The notes: generated by a model not told the origin, from the letters alone. Counted from the stretch's first letter, positions 12,225 to 25,240 are shown. The stretch: DNA of 64,000 nt from Symbiodinium kawagutii (GCA_009767595.1 VSDK01025490.1:75166-139165); one strand, 5' to 3'. A program made the numbers and translations.

Positions 12225-12615
12225 AGTCGGGGTCCATTCCGGGGTCAATTACCTTACTCTTGAACCAGCTGCAAATGTTCATGTGTCATTTGCAAACTGC
12301 TTGGGCACACGATATTTTGGCCGCTGGCTCCACCGTTTCCACCTCAGTATTGTCTCTCACCGGGTTGCTTGGAGTTAGGCCATACAGCCCAGCACAAGTA
12401 GACCCGGAATCGTTTGAATTCCATGCGTAGACCACTGGGATGCACCGGGTATATCGACAGGCAATCCGGATCTGTGATGCATCAAGCGGATTGCCATTTT
12501 GTTGACACCCAACCATCCCGCAGCCATGGTTATTTCTTGTAGAGAAAGCAACCATTTTGAGGCTCCATGGTAATGGATAAACCTAAGTGAACCTGGGAAT
12601 CTTCCATTATGATCC
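12225..12615. repeat. Dispersed repeat B, copy 2
   Basis: Closely matches 7785-8175 over most of its length (for example accttactcttgaaccagct, gctggctccaccgt, ccattttgttgacacccaac, gagaaagcaaccattttgag). It lacks about 45 bp (around atggacccagctgtcttagg) found in copy 1. Confidence 0.8.
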
Positions 12616-14429
12616 TTATGGTTATTGCTCTTAGATATCTTATCCTTCGTTCCATCTCATCCCCTTCAGCGGACAAGCCCCTCACGGCCCATTGGCCAGA
12701 ACTGGCCCTCGCTGAAGCCGAACCCAAAGTATTTCTTCATTGGAACAGTCCACTTCCACTCATCTCATTAACCTGCCCTCATACACAATTTTCTCCTTCC
12801 CCGATCTTCAGTCACATAAAAATGTCAGCATGCTACACTGGTATCTGCTCAACTCAGACTCCTTCTTCCATTGGCACAAGATATGATATTTGGAAGCTAC
12901 TTACGCCCAGAAAGAAATGATTGACGAGTGTTTTTGTTGCTGCTGCCTCCCTGTCTTGGATTCCCCTGTCTTGGGGCCATGGACCCTGCTTTCACAGTGG
13001 GGGGCTAGTCTTTGCAAAGATGCGGCCGAAGTCCCGTCCTGCACCAATCCAGACTCACAACACAACTGATTCACATCTGTGCTTAAGACAAACTGGACTC
13101 AAATTTGTCGCAAAACTCCTGGGTGCTCAGCCAGATTTCTCGCAAATCGCTGGGAGTATCGCAAACCCAGCCTCAATTTGCTGCATTCCAAATTACATCA
13201 GCATAAATAGTCATTTACAAAACAATCTGTCAATAAATGAAAGGTAGATCAAAAGCTCATTCTGGGTTCACTACACAATGATTTGTAAAACAATCAAAAG
13301 TCCGTAAAACAGCGGTGCTGTATTCATTGCAAAATACTTCTCTGCTTCCATGTAATCTGAACATGAGGAACATAAAATGTTGTCACACATACTTTGGTAA
13401 GTTCCATGTAATTGTTTCCATGCGTGGCGTAGATGCAAAAAGCTAGGATAAAGGTTCAATCATTTTTAGAAAGCAAATACACTACCAGTAAGGGGCACAA
13501 ATTCCTTTGTTGATGTTTATTCAAACGAGGATCTTCATAGAAATTCAATTGCTACGCATCCAACCCTTGGATGGTGATGAACTCGTGAACTCGTTCAGGA
13601 AATTTCATTCCAGGACTTGTAGACTGACGTGGGGGCCAAGGCCGGACGGATCAGTTGGAGAGGCCTCAAACCTTATGGCTCTGCAGCAGTGGATTGTCTC
13701 TCCCACAGATTCTCAGTAGTTGGTAGTTCAGCTGATTTTGTCCAGCTGATTTTGCACATATTTTGCCATTGTTTTTGAAGTAACACGGATTCCGGCACTG
13801 GTTGTCTCTTCTTGAGTCTGGGGACAGGTTGAAGGCGACATGTTGGGACACTTCACCGTTGAGTCAATAAGTCAAGAGGCTATGTGAGTGGACGAAAGGG
13901 CTGTCAAATGATGTGAACGTCCCGCTGATTTATTGTGATTTTTTGAAAGCTGCCATTTGTTCCTGAAGATGGACGCACGTGCTGATGTAGATTTGCCACA
14001 GCAAGCAGATATGGGTGTCATTCCTAATTTTAGATTCTGTTTCTTCATCACAGTTGTCACCCCCCACACGAACCGCAAACGAGCCAACACTTTGTGATTT
14101 GTGCAGAAAAAATGTGGACAATGTTTGGATTATCTCCTTTTAATATGATTATTGGATACAAATCTGCCAGATCTTCGGTAGCAAAGCTGGCGCCAACATC
14201 CTATAGTTCCAGGTCTACGCATGCTCTGGAAAGACATCAGCGGCAGAAACTCGTGAGGCGTGGGAGCCGAAAGAAAAAGGTTGCCTTCAAGTCACAGGTT
14301 GCAGACAGCTTTGTGGTGCATCACCATGAGACCCCATGGGCAGTTGCCTCTGCAAGGTATGCCTTTCCAAAGATGCAAGCAAGTTCCGAAACCAATATGC
14401 TGACGCGAGTAAGCGAGACCGCTGTCAAG
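12616..14429. other. No gene recognised
   Basis: A small GC-richer block at 12655-12730 is open on the minus strand (contains ASARASSGQWAVRGLSAEGD) and could be an isolated exon, but nothing else supports it. The rest is AT-rich with scattered short frames. Confidence 0.35.
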
Positions 14430-15790
14430 GGCCAAATCGAAAGTGGTTGGCGTTCCCAAGTGCCAGTGAGCTGGGGGTTGGACCTAGCTGTAAGCTGAGT
14501 GATTTGAGGATTTTGGGAATCCAACTTGCCATTTATTTTTGAGGTTTTGCTGCGGAAGTGCATCAGGTTTGCTGCACTGGCAGGGGGGCGGAGTGTGATC
14601 TATGGCGATCAACTGCGAGGATTCAAATATCGAGCGGGGAAAATCAGCCACTCTGTGTTGATTCGGTTCATGGTGTGGAACCGGATGGTGAGGAAACGTC
14701 GGCAACAAATGCTTTTGGTAGAAAAGCCACAATGTGTTGATCCATGATGCGCAGATCCTGGTCTGGAGCCAAGCTGTAGTGTGACTAGACACATCAAATG
14801 AAACAGAGAATTTGAATCCTTGATATCGCGGCCAATCTCAAATCTGGGCCAATAATCCATTGCCTAAATTGGGTTCCCTTCCGATTTCTACCCCCAGGAG
14901 TCTGAAAACTAGCACGTAGAAACCAACTAGCTACTACTGAGGTCATGCCTATTGATATGAACCATGATTGTTGGTTAATATGATCAACCATGGTATTGGT
15001 TATTATTTATGATGTTATCCCCCCAATGTATCAACTGATGTTAGTATCAGCTGATGTTATCCCCCTAATATATCAACCATCCGTTGGAACACCTTTATCA
15101 ACGACAGAAGTGAGGGTCACCCATGGCGCTGTGCCGATGGACGCTATGGGTGCTGAGCCTACAGATCCTCCATGGAGTGGCTATGGCAACTTGAAGCAAT
15201 GATTTGGATATTGGAGTTGGTTGTGAAGCATGATGCTTTGAATAGCAGTTCGGGTCGTTCAGTGATATTTTGATGCATTTAGAGTAGTTTACCTGCAGTT
15301 CACGAGAAGCTGCTGGTTCACCAGTGTTTGAACACTTCAATGGTATTTTGCTTGGTGGCATGGTCAAGTGCCCACGCAAGCTATCAACTACGAGTATATT
15401 CTATCAGCCTTTTGTTGCAGTTGGTTATGTCATTTGTTGCAAGTCGATCATTCTTAGCCATCGGGTGCTGGAGTGATGACTGTCCCATCTGTTCCTGGAA
15501 CACTTGCCACGTGAGGTCTCGGAACCAGACCTTCATCGCTGGATTCCACACATGAGACCCAGAGCAATGCACCCTGGAGATCTCCAACAACTCATTGCAG
15601 AGTATCGAACCATGTCAGCAATGGCGGCAGGGAGCTTGATATGTGGGAAATCCCAGTGATTAGGGGTAGCTACAACAAGTTTTGAGGTAGAGGTCCTGGG
15701 GTGAGATGTTGGGCTTGAAATGTGGGACATGTTGGTGGGGCACGCGAACACGTTGGCATGTCCACTCATCCAGATGGCATATCCAGATCC
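14430..15790. repeat. Dispersed repeat A, copy 2
   Basis: Counterpart of 6330-7540 in the same orientation. It carries an extra segment of about 220 bp (around 15205-15425) that copy 1 lacks, so one copy has gained or lost an insertion. Frames are not conserved between the copies. Confidence 0.8.
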
Positions 15791-16056
15791 ATGACCCCAA
15801 GAACAATTCTACAGCGTCAGAAAGTGCCTTGGACACATTCACCATCATCATAAACCATCACTAGCAATTACCAACCATCAGCAGTGGCTTGCCACAACGA
15901 AGTAGCTAATCCAGCAACACTGTTCGTTATCAAATCCTATTGCTAGCCATCATTCAACCCTAATCCACCAACATTTATCATTATCAAACCCTATGACTAG
16001 CCATAAACCGTAATTCAGCACCATTCAACCAGCATTGAGCCCTGCCTCGTGCTGAG

Positions 16057-19000
16057 GTGTGGTGGTGTTGATGACGACCATCCCCAAGCGCATCGATCAC
16101 ATCGAGCCTGTGATCGACTCCATGCTGCGACAGACGTGGCCCGCGCACGACACTGGGATGAACCGCCGGGGTCTTCGTGAGAATCAGAGCAGAACAAACA
16201 GAAATCAATATGCACAACAATAAGTATCTGCATGATGTATTATGTATTGTTTACATAATGAAAAGCAAAGGAACCACCTTCGTGCGGATTTTTGGAGATG
16301 ACCTGTACCCAGTAGGTCCTCCGCTGTCATGGAGGAAACAAGGGTCACAAACTGAGGGCACTGCAGCCGGTACGTACCATCATTTATAGCTGCAGTTGAA
16401 GGTGGTGGGTGTAAAACGTTCGCTGATCATCAAGTTGGATGTGGGGCTGCGTGAGCTTTTGGGGATCAGTGTGATTAGAGCTCACCACCCTGCCAGCCCA
16501 GGAGATCTACATGAGCATCCCCTATGTGTACAACCGCACGGGCGAAAGCTATCGGATCCCAAAATGGACCCTTGACTGGAGCTGCTCATTATCCCAATCT
16601 TTTGTGCACGTTTATTTTGCTTGAAGCTTTTTGCTTCACTTTCTTCAAGTGGGCTTCTGGAATCAAATGATTGTCGACCTGTGTCCAGAAGCTGCCCGCT
16701 TCATGTTTTGTGATTGACATTCTTCATCTAAAAGAGATTATTACCCCGCTGAACCTTCAGCTGATATGATTCTTCCACAGCCACTGAGGCTGGAGGCCAA
16801 ACCCATTCGCATCACCCGATGTGTGGACTTGGGCCCTGGCACCCACCTGCTGAATGGTTTGCGGCTGGTCTCAGATCCATGGACCTTCATGGTGGTCGTG
16901 GATGATGACCACATCTATGGTGGAGGGGAGGGGAGGAGGGAGGCAGACTTGGATGGTAGGATAGTCGGATAGACCCCTTCCCTGAAGTGTTTGAAAGCAG
17001 CACGTGAAATAAAGATGAATAGAAGCGGGTCAAGTTGGGTGGTGTTCAACAATGCTGAAAATGGAATGAGTAGCGGTTCCATTGGGAAAAGTGATGGGTT
17101 TCTTTGCGCCAGGTGCTGAGTTGATCGAACAGCTGATGCGCAGCGCCCTGGCGAACCCTGGCAGCGCGGTGGCAGCGCAGGGCTTTCTGTCGGTCCCAGG
17201 CATTTTGGAGTCGCAGGAACTCACATCTTTGCAGCAACAAGGCGCAGATGCTGCCAAGCTGTGGACTTGGGGATGGGCTTGGTAGTGGTTGGTGATGCTT
17301 AGTGATGCTTGGTGTTTGTGCTTGAGATTTTTGGAGATTCTGGTGGTGGTTGGTGGTTGAGTGGCTGGTGGTGGTTGGCCTTGCAGCTTGCCGTTGGGTG
17401 GGCCGACATGTCACAGGTGTCCAGAGACCTCGGTATCTTCACGATCAAGGCTTTCCTGCAGGGCCTGTGCTGGTCAGTTATTTGGGTGCCTTGTCATGGG
17501 TCAACTTCTTTCGAGCTTGTTTGGGTCAATGTTTAGATTTTTAAAATCTTTTTTCAAACTTTATTCTTTATTTGATCTTTATGTTGCGAAGAAATTTCGA
17601 CTGATGTCAACCAGTTGTGACAGTCAGGAACCTTCTGATCTTTGATTGGATGAAACAATGACATATGTAGATCAGTCACTTGTATTTGATGATGGTGGCC
17701 CCTGGGCAAGGCTTTTTTTTACTTGGATTGATTTGTCCCGTTTCTTTGCATGCTAGATGCAATGATACGTATATCATATCCATGTGGACTTTTTGCCTCG
17801 CTGTTCGCCGCTTGATCCAACACCTGTGCTGGGGATATCCAGCAGTTCTTTTTGCATGCTCACTTTCCTGGGCTGGACCAGGGGGACCCCAGGTGTTGTA
17901 TACCAGCGCGGCTTCTTTGACGATCGCGTCTTTGAATACGACCAAGCATGTCAGCAGTGCCGGTATCAGGAGAGGGAGTCCATCAATGGTTTCCTCCCTG
18001 CCGCTGCGCATCAATGATCGAAGCAAAAACCCATGTCAAACGATAGCCCTGTGATGGTATGTCGGCTTTGCAGAGGGTATATACCCCTCTTGATATTCCT
18101 CTTGATATTCCTTTTACAATCCCTATTGTTGGGGATATCCCAACAATTCCCCGGCTCGTCGGTCAGTTGGTCATATGACTGTTGCTCATTGTACCATTCT
18201 TGGTTGGTTGGTGCGCCGTATATTGTTGCTAATTGTAACCAACAAACCAACCTACCATTGTAACCCACTATGATAGTTTACGACTCAATATTCCACCATT
18301 GACTATTCACGATCATTGATTGTAACCCACTATAGTAGTCTATGATACAATATCATACTACTAAACCATTATTATTATTGGTTTATGACTCAACACTACA
18401 CTATTAACTAACCATTACTATTGTTAGTAATTAACGCTGTAAATATGAAAGTTAGACAACTAACCATTACTTACTACTAACCATTAGCAATTGCTATTAA
18501 CTACTAACCATTGCTAACCATTGCTTACAGCATTGTTTGTTGCTTCAAACTCCCTGGTGACCTGCAGACGTTTCGATGCTGCGAGGATGACATGTGGTTC
18601 TCTGCTCATCTCGCCTCGAAGGGCATAAGACGCTTCATCTTGGGGGCTGCCTTGGGGGTGCAGGACGGCCACCGTGGCGGCAGGGTGACCACCATGGACC
18701 ACCATGATGATTCATGATGATTCATACAGACGACTATACTATGATTAGTAACAACCACAGACTATACTATGATTGGGATAACCATCCTGGTGGTGGTGGT
18801 GATGATGATGAACAACCATAGATGATGATTATACAACCATCATGATTAGGATAACAATGACAACAATGACACCTTATATGCTGATGGGTTTACTAGCGCT
18901 GCTGCTGATGATGGTGGTGGTGGTGATGATGATGGTCGTGAGTGAAACCAGCAACATGAGCGTGACTTGATCCCGCCTCGCAAAGCACTTGGGCTGTAGG

Positions 19001-19146
19001 AGCTACGAGAGATGCATCTGGGGCCAGAGTTCATGGCTCAGATTCTGTCGGCTTCAAGCTTGTCAGTGGACCCAAGTGATTGTGACATCTCCGATGAGCC
19101 AAATTGTAGACTTGCACACGAGCAAGTTTCTACGACGACGTTTTAG
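16057..19146 (+). CDS. GT-A-type glycosyltransferase-like protein, multi-exon
   Basis: Exons by phase: 16057-16148, 16502-16573, 16781-16919, 17115 to about 17218, 17387-17462, 17893-17969, 18568 to about 18645, 19000-19146 (TAG). The 3' ends of exons 4 and 7 are uncertain. Donors include GA (16149, 16574, 17970), GT (16920) and GC (17463). An ATG at 16071 could be the start, or an upstream exon is missing. The joined protein runs from MTTIPKRIDHIEPVIDSML through IYMSIPYVYNRTGESYRIPK, RITRCVDLGPGTHLLNGL, the metal-binding type motif VVVDDDHIYG, GVVYQRGFFDDRVFEY and the late motif CCEDDMWFSAHLASKGI. This order (TIP-R, RC-D-GP, DDD, DDVW-SAHLA) fits a family of short glycosyltransferases that use nucleotide sugars, probably in the secretory pathway or cytosol. 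Family assignment is from motif memory; acceptor and sugar are unknown. The C-terminal exon is the weakest part. Confidence 0.8.
18240..18540. repeat. AT-rich simple-repeat intron filler
   Basis: Degenerate repeats of taaccattactattgg and ccactatagtagtctatgat types fill most of the intron 17970-18567 of the glycosyltransferase gene. Confidence 0.6.
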
Positions 19147-22074
19147 GCTTGGAGCTGGGGTCTGTTGCTTGAACATCAGTTTATGATCGCGCCATGGCTG
19201 TGTTTCTATTACTTGTTTCATTTTTGGCTTCCAACTTTGAATTTGCGAGTCTACATTTCTGGGCACCAGTAGCTTTTGCAGTTTCAAGAGCTGCCGCAGA
19301 ATTATCGCATTACACTCGCCAACAAGACACGAAACAGAGTTCGAAAGAAACACAGTCGCAATGAACATCATGGTGGTAGTGATGATGACCAGCATGATGA
19401 CGAGCATGATGATGGAATGCTCAGGAAGGAGATGAACAGCGCCGGAATCAGAAGTATACATTATCAATATTTAGCAATCAGCTTCAATTTTGTAAGAGCA
19501 TCGAATTGTTGTGTCATACTCCCGGGCGATACAGCCGCAGGGATTTCAGGATGAAACCACGTGTCTTCTCATGCCAATGCCATTTCCCGCCACCAACCAG
19601 CATGCCGCAAAGCGGAAAAACTGCCAGTCGCATCTAAGGTCTTTGACCATGTGGCCAGAGAATAAACCGCGGGACATCAGCAGCTTGCCTTGAGAAGTCT
19701 TTCGGGTCACGGGGAATGGCGGCAGCTTGGGGTGGGAAGTCGGCAAGATTTTGCCGGGTTGGTGCAACAGATGTCATTGCGAGCTGAGGCGATGATTGCA
19801 ACCAGTGCCTTCTGTCAGATCCTTGGTGGCTGACGGTTGGATCCAACGGCATGCTGGGTCGTGGCACTTCAATGGTTCCCTTGCGTTCACCCGAAGTGTG
19901 GGAAAATTATTGGTGTTAAACGTTTTCATGATTTCGTTCCCAAATAGACCCAATAATGCTTGAAAAATTGAGTGGGACATGGCTCAAAGAACTCAAAATG
20001 ACATATGCGCACTGTCTTATACTGCAACTGTTGGTTTTTGTTGTCCCAAACCCTTGTTACCAACAGGTTTCATGGCGTCAACCAGTGTCCGGAAATGGCT
20101 CAGGCAGAAGCGCTCCAACAAGTTGTGGGCCTTTCGCCGGCGCGTGGTGTTGGCCTTGGGCGGACTACCGTTTGGTGGCCCAGAGGATTCGCGGGGAAGG
20201 CACCAATGCTTTGGGCACCGATTCTTGGACAATAGCAGGGTACCTTTAGGTAAAATGGGTATAGAATTGATTATAATTGATTATAGATTCATATATAGTT
20301 ATAAAGAGGTTATGGATTTATAAATGTGCATAGAGGTTGTCAACATTTTGTTTCACCATGTTTACAATGCAGGACAGTGAAGGGATGTCCAAATCGGTCA
20401 GTGTCGTCATTTGTGCAAGAAGCTCTCCTACAGTGCGAATCCACACCATCCAGTTTGGTCGGCTGCGGCCAATCCGCATCCACACTTTTCGGGGCCCCAG
20501 ATCCACCGTTTTCATTGACAAGGTGCCCATAATCGTATTGTTTGTGGCCAGGTTTTTGGGGCTCGACTTTTTGGTGGTTCAATCCAGTTAGATCCAGTTG
20601 GATCTACTAAGTTCTTGGTTCGATCCACATTTTTGTGGTCCTTTCAGACTTGTTTCCCGTGTGGGACCAACTCCCCGGGAAGCTCCAGGCCAGCCATTGG
20701 GCTTCCTGCGGAGGCGACTCCCGACTTTGGGGGCGTTGAGGTTTGCACGAAATGTATGGAGAGATCCCTAGGACTCAACATATGGCAGAGTCACATATAA
20801 GGTATGCCGCAAGTTATATATCCCCAATATAGATATATAAGTCATGTATAGTTGTAAATACGGTTTACTGTATATTATGTATTTGAATGTACACAGATAA
20901 TGGCAATTGTGAGTGCAGTATTGTAGCCATCATTTTGTATTCCAAAATCATTTTGATACAGTAGCCCCTCATGGAACGAGAATTCCCAGTACTCCCTGCA
21001 TTCACATCCGCAGGAAACTTAGGGTTGAGTGCAAGATTGAAGAGCCTTGCAACAGACATGGGGAGAGTTTTTAGGTATGAATTGACTTATTAGCCTTTTC
21101 TTGAGACATCTTGTTTTCCTGGAGGACCTTTTCTCCAAATTCTGATGTCAGGTGTCTCCAGAATGGGAGTCGGTATTCGCGAGCATCAAGAGGCCCTGGA
21201 TGGACTTGTTTTGGAAGACATTCATAGATTCTACTTCCACCAGTGGGATGTCCAAATGGGCATGTCGCCGATCGTTTTGGGAACCGATACCTGTGATGAC
21301 GACCATGACGATGATTGTGTGATGGTTTGTCATCACCACCATGTTTACGATCTACTTACCGAAGTGTTGGCTCCTGTTTCAGTTCCCCTCCGCTCCGCAA
21401 CGCATCCAACGCGTTGCCGCGTCAGGTTGTCCAGTGAGCCGGATCTCACGTACTTGTGCACCGAGGGCTGGGGTGAGGCCAGATGGCGAGCAGCTGCGAT
21501 CCAAAGCTGCTGGTCCAATGGCGGGTACAGAGACTTTGAACGGCAGAGATTCATGGAATTTTTGATGAATTCACAAAAATTATGCTATCGTGCACGGTCG
21601 TGTTGGAATTGGTCACGGCTGTGCCATCGCCACTCACCTGTCAGGCGGGTGTCAAAGATGGCTTCATCGTGGGGAAGCTGGGCAAAAATGGGACGTCGCA
21701 TGGGGCTTTGCTGAAGAGGGGGTGTGCATAAGGCAGATATACATGATACAAAGCAAATGATAGAGGTCTTCCTCCGGACGCTTTTTGTAGGTGGGTCCTG
21801 TGCACATCGTCGTTTTCTGAACGTTCACCTTGAGTCCGTCCATACATGGACTGTCCCCGAAACCATAACAACATGTTTTTTTCACAGTGGGGATCCATCA
21901 AGTATTGTGCTACCTACATCCATGGCCATGGACAAAGAAGAGATTTCGTGATTCAATCGATTGAGGAGAGATCGAGATACTGTGAGTGCATTGCCTGTTG
22001 GTTTGTTCAACAATTTTGTACGCTCCAATCATTTGCAAATCAATGCAAATCATGATTTTTCATGTGGACAAATG
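19147..22074 (+). other. Exon-like islands, not assembled
   Basis: Several GC-richer blocks could be exons, mostly on the plus strand: about 20083-20235, 20380-20510 (one frame contains SVSSFVQEALLQCESTPSSL), 20650-20760 (contains CFPCGTNSPGSS and VEVCTKCMERSL, with two CxxC pairs), 21140-21270, 21370-21550 and 21590-21725 (contains DGFIVGKLGKNGTSHGALL). Acceptor AGs are present, but phases did not give one convincing protein and no family was recognised. Between them the DNA is AT-rich or gat/cat-rich. Confidence 0.3.
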
Positions 22075-22215
22075 CGGCGGTCTCAGGAAATCCTTCATGG
22101 TGAACGACATCTTGGTCACTGGCTCCACAGTTTCCAGCTCAGTCTTGTCTCTAATTTGAGTTCGGCTATGCTGGTCTGCACAAGTAGACCACGCCGAATC
22201 CTTGGAACTCAACAG
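22075..22215. repeat. Dispersed repeat B, fragment
   Basis: Partial match to the copies at 7785 and 12225 (ccttcatggtgaacgacatc, cttggtcactggctccacag, cagtcttgtctct, caagtagacc). Only the central part of the repeat is kept. Confidence 0.6.
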
Positions 22216-22370
22216 TTGACCAAGTAGACCACTTGGTAGACAAGTCACATCAAGTGACCAAAAATTACCATAAGTTACCAGAGGTAAATTCCCAAAGTTA
22301 TACCTCCAGTTACCCAAATAACGTTTGCAGGCTCCCATGTGGGCACTTTCCTTGGCGAAGCGTTGGTAGA

Positions 22371-22460
22371 CTACGTCCCTCCCTGGCGGCCCAGGCCTGC
22401 GAAGCTCACGCAGAGGCCCGGGTGTCGCAGTTGCTGCGGGACTTGCTGCCACTGGGCTGC
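22371..22460 (+). CDS. Candidate coding exon, unassigned
   Basis: After a ttggtag acceptor, a GC-rich block reads RPSLAAQACEAHAEARVSQL then LRDLLPLGC on the plus strand, like an amphipathic helix, and ends at gcag before g-rich low-complexity DNA. No family recognised. Confidence 0.35.
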
Positions 22461-22499
22461 AGGGGTGGTGGGGAAGGTGGTGGGGTTGGAAGGTGATGG

Positions 22500-22940
22500 G
22501 GGATGATGCTTGATGTGATGCTTGAAGTGATGCTTGATGTGATGCTGGATGATGTTTGATGATATTTGATGATGTTTGATGATATTTGATGATGATTTTA
22601 TTTGTTCCTCAGCTTCCAAAACTGATTGGTTGGAGCAAATTCCTGGTGGAACGTGTGCGATGATCATCACTTGGATTCGAGGAGGATTTGTGATCCCACT
22701 TGCTTTTAACCTCCACCCCTGCACAGCCTGAGGTCGTGGGAAGGTGATTCGAACACTGTCTGGGAACCCAATGAAGCAGTTGTGGAAGACCATTTCTTGC
22801 CTTTGCTGTTGCTGCTGGTTGTTTTTTGTTTTGGTTGTGGTTTTGGTTTTGGTTGTGGTTGTGGGTGTGGTTTTGGTTGTGGCTTTGGTTGTGGTTGTTG
22901 TTGTCATGGTTGTGGTTGTAGTTGTGGTGGCAACATTTTT
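22500..22940. repeat. Low-complexity repeats flanking a possible exon
   Basis: 22500-22600 is built from gatgatgtttgat / gatgcttgatgt units, and 22810-22935 from ggttgtggttttg units. Between them (about 22620-22795) the minus strand reads GFPDSVRITFPRPQAVQGWR, which looks like protein but could not be linked to other exons. Confidence 0.5.
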
Positions 22941-23295
22941 GAGCCCTAGGATGAAGCATCGTCCATGACCTGCAAACTTGTCGATGAACCAGCAGCCATC
23001 ATGCTCTAGAACTGAAGAAAACTGCTGCGAACAGAGCACAAGTTTGATCAAGTCAGGCAATCACTGGGCCAGTTTTCTTGTAACGCAAGGCTGATCTTGT
23101 CAAATCTTTTTTGTTACTTTCACTGGTGGGTCTATTGATATTTGTTTGGCACGGCTTGGCTGATGCCGTGGATGCTTTGACCAACGGCTGGGATGCTTTC
23201 CTTAGGTTTTGGTGATGGGTTCCTTTGAAGATCTGCAGAAGGGAGATCCAGAAGATTTCTGGGCAGTGGCTGAATGTGCATGACTCAGAAAATGG

Positions 23296-23736
23296 ATGGC
23301 GCTTAATCACTTGGCAGATCAACAACTCACACAACACCACTCCATGGCAAAATCACGATGTCGAAAAGAGTGCTTTGGTGCTTGTAATGACCTCGTGCTT
23401 CAGATCTCTTTGTTGGAGCTTGGCGGATTTGCTGAGGTGCCGCCAACATGTACGATTTCAACTTGCAGCAAGCTGACGATGATGAGCGACTCAGCAAATT
23501 TCATGCAGACTGAAGATGACTTAGGAAGCAGTGTGGAAGCACCTGCAATTTTGATTGGTGATCTTCTGTTGACATTGTGTGGTCTGGGGATCTGGGAACA
23601 ACCAGGGGAGTTGTCAGCAAAGAAGTGCTGTGAGGCGTGTCCTGCGTGTGGAAGCTCAATATTTGGATCCTGTTGCGAGCTTCCATCTTCCATCATCTTC
23701 CATCCTTCGAGGAAGCAATTGACGATCTTGCTTTAG
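23296..23736 (+). CDS. Open frame of 146 codons, doubtful
   Basis: A plus-strand frame contains SVEAPAILIGDLLLTLCGLG and CCEACPACGSS. The minus strand is also open for 98 codons here, and there is no family motif, so coding is uncertain. It may contain an exon of a larger plus-strand gene. Confidence 0.25.
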   Translation: MALNHLADQQLTQHHSMAKSRCRKECFGACNDLVLQISLLELGGFAEVPPTCTISTCSKLTMMSDSANFMQTEDDLGSSVEAPAILIGDLLLTLCGLGIWEQPGELSAKKCCEACPACGSSIFGSCCELPSSIIFHPSRKQLTILL

Positions 23737-24582
23737 GGTTTCCCAAGAGCACAAAGCTGGGTAACCTTTTTCTCAATCTTTCGCTCTCCGTTCTCCAAAG
23801 GGCACATGTGCATCCAGTTTTTCAAGTTGCAGAGTGAAAGATTTGTTCCAGAGATTCGTTGCCGTGTGTTGACGCTCTGAGCATTTGAGGCGATATTGAA
23901 AATAAAGCAGCTTCCACTCAGGTGGGGAATTGCAGGAAATGAGCAAACTCTTCGTCAATGCATAGTATAGTATAGATACACCAGAAGTTTTGAGATGTAC
24001 ACGCAGGTCTGTGCTATTTTAGATGTCTCAATGGTTATGGCTCGAACATAGTGTGTGGAAGGGACCATTTAGTGGACATCAACGAGTTAAGTGTTCATAT
24101 TTTTGAAATATCTTGTCCCGTGCCCATATTTACACAATTGTAAGAGGAGACTTGCAGCTGCAAGCTTGTGTCCAGGATCCAAAGCAGTTCCTGGTGGAGA
24201 AATACGGCTTTGCCGGCAGGTTTTCATGCTTCAATGCAGCCATCTCACGAACGTTGCTTGCTGGGTACACTTAAGTCCTCGAAGCCCAAGCCCATCCTGT
24301 TCAATCCGAAGCCCAAAACAAAGCCACCCTGGAATTGTCATTCGTGTCACCCCGAAGGTGGCAGATTCGCAACGCCGAATTCACCATTTGTAGAAGATTT
24401 CTGCTGGCTGATAGCGCCAAAAAAAGCTTGTACCAACAACGACTTGTTTTTAAGAGCATCAATTTCCAACTGGTAACATTCCATATGATCCAACAAAAGG
24501 TAAAGATGGTGAAGCACCTGGTGAATGATGTTTTTTGATGCCACCTTAGAATCGAATGGTGATTTCGTGGTGGAACTCACCA

Positions 24583-24631
24583 GGCTTTGATCGGTGCCAC
24601 CGCTGTGAATCCCAAGATGGTTGTGATCGCA
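24583..24631 (+). CDS. Candidate exon cut by the assembly gap
   Basis: After a caccag acceptor the frame reads ALIGATAVNPKMVVIA and runs into the N block. After the gap (24652-24740) the plus strand reads PPLPAAFRTRDVRAGRSDAQ and EEEQWRVLV in one frame. Whether both belong to one exon cannot be told without the missing bases. No family recognised. Confidence 0.4.
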
Positions 24632-24651
24632 NNNNNNNNNNNNNNNNNNNN
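24632..24651. other. Assembly gap (20 N)
   Basis: Twenty undetermined bases; the true gap length may differ. Confidence 0.99.
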
Positions 24652-24744
24652 CTGAACCGCCGCTTCCGGCAGCGTTCAGAACCAGAGACGTCAGGGCTGG
24701 GCGATCAGATGCCCAGGAGCCAAGGGAGGAGGAACAGTGGAGAG

Positions 24745-24860
24745 TCTTAGTAGATCCTGCTAGCAGATCCTATAGGAGATCCCATTGTAGAGCCTATGTA
24801 GAGAGCCTATAGGAGATCCTATAGTGGATCCTATGATGGATCCTAGGATAGATCCTATAA
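24745..24860. repeat. Degenerate tandem repeat of gatcctata type
   Basis: About eight to ten imperfect units such as agatcctataggagatc and tggatcctatgatggatc. Confidence 0.75.
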
Positions 24861-24861
24861 C

Positions 24862-24935
24862 ATGGGTGTTTCTGAAAATAGGAGTACTCCCAAATCATCT
24901 AGCTATTGACCCGTTGTAGTAACCAGCCGTTTCGC
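24862..24935. repeat. MITE-like element, left end
   Basis: Starts ATGGGTGTTTCTGAAAATAG and continues to aaatcatctagc as in the copy at 4174. The right inverted repeat is not clear. Confidence 0.55.
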
Positions 24936-25240
24936 TTTTATCCTGCTGATGCTGATCCCTCCTTGACAATCTGATCAAATTCTATCACCGTTAGTAGATC
25001 CTATTGTTGTTAAGGAGCAGATTTAGATGATTTTTGATGCTGGCAGATGTTGATGTTATGTTGATGAGAGTTGATGGTTGTAGATCTGTATGGTATGGTG
25101 AATTTAAGTGCCAACCTGGAACCGTGCCTCTACATGGAGTTTAAGAAGTGTATTTTTTGGATGGCTGATACTCACAGAGGATAGGAGTGGAGGATGGTTG
25201 ATACTCAGACGAGTTCAAGAAGACACCATGAGAGCTCAAC

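Noticed and set aside
22371..23060. 229-codon minus-strand gene with poly-Thr and poly-His stretches
   Set aside because: Most of its length is simple gat/ggt repeat DNA, which lacks stops in several frames. Only a short central part looks like protein.
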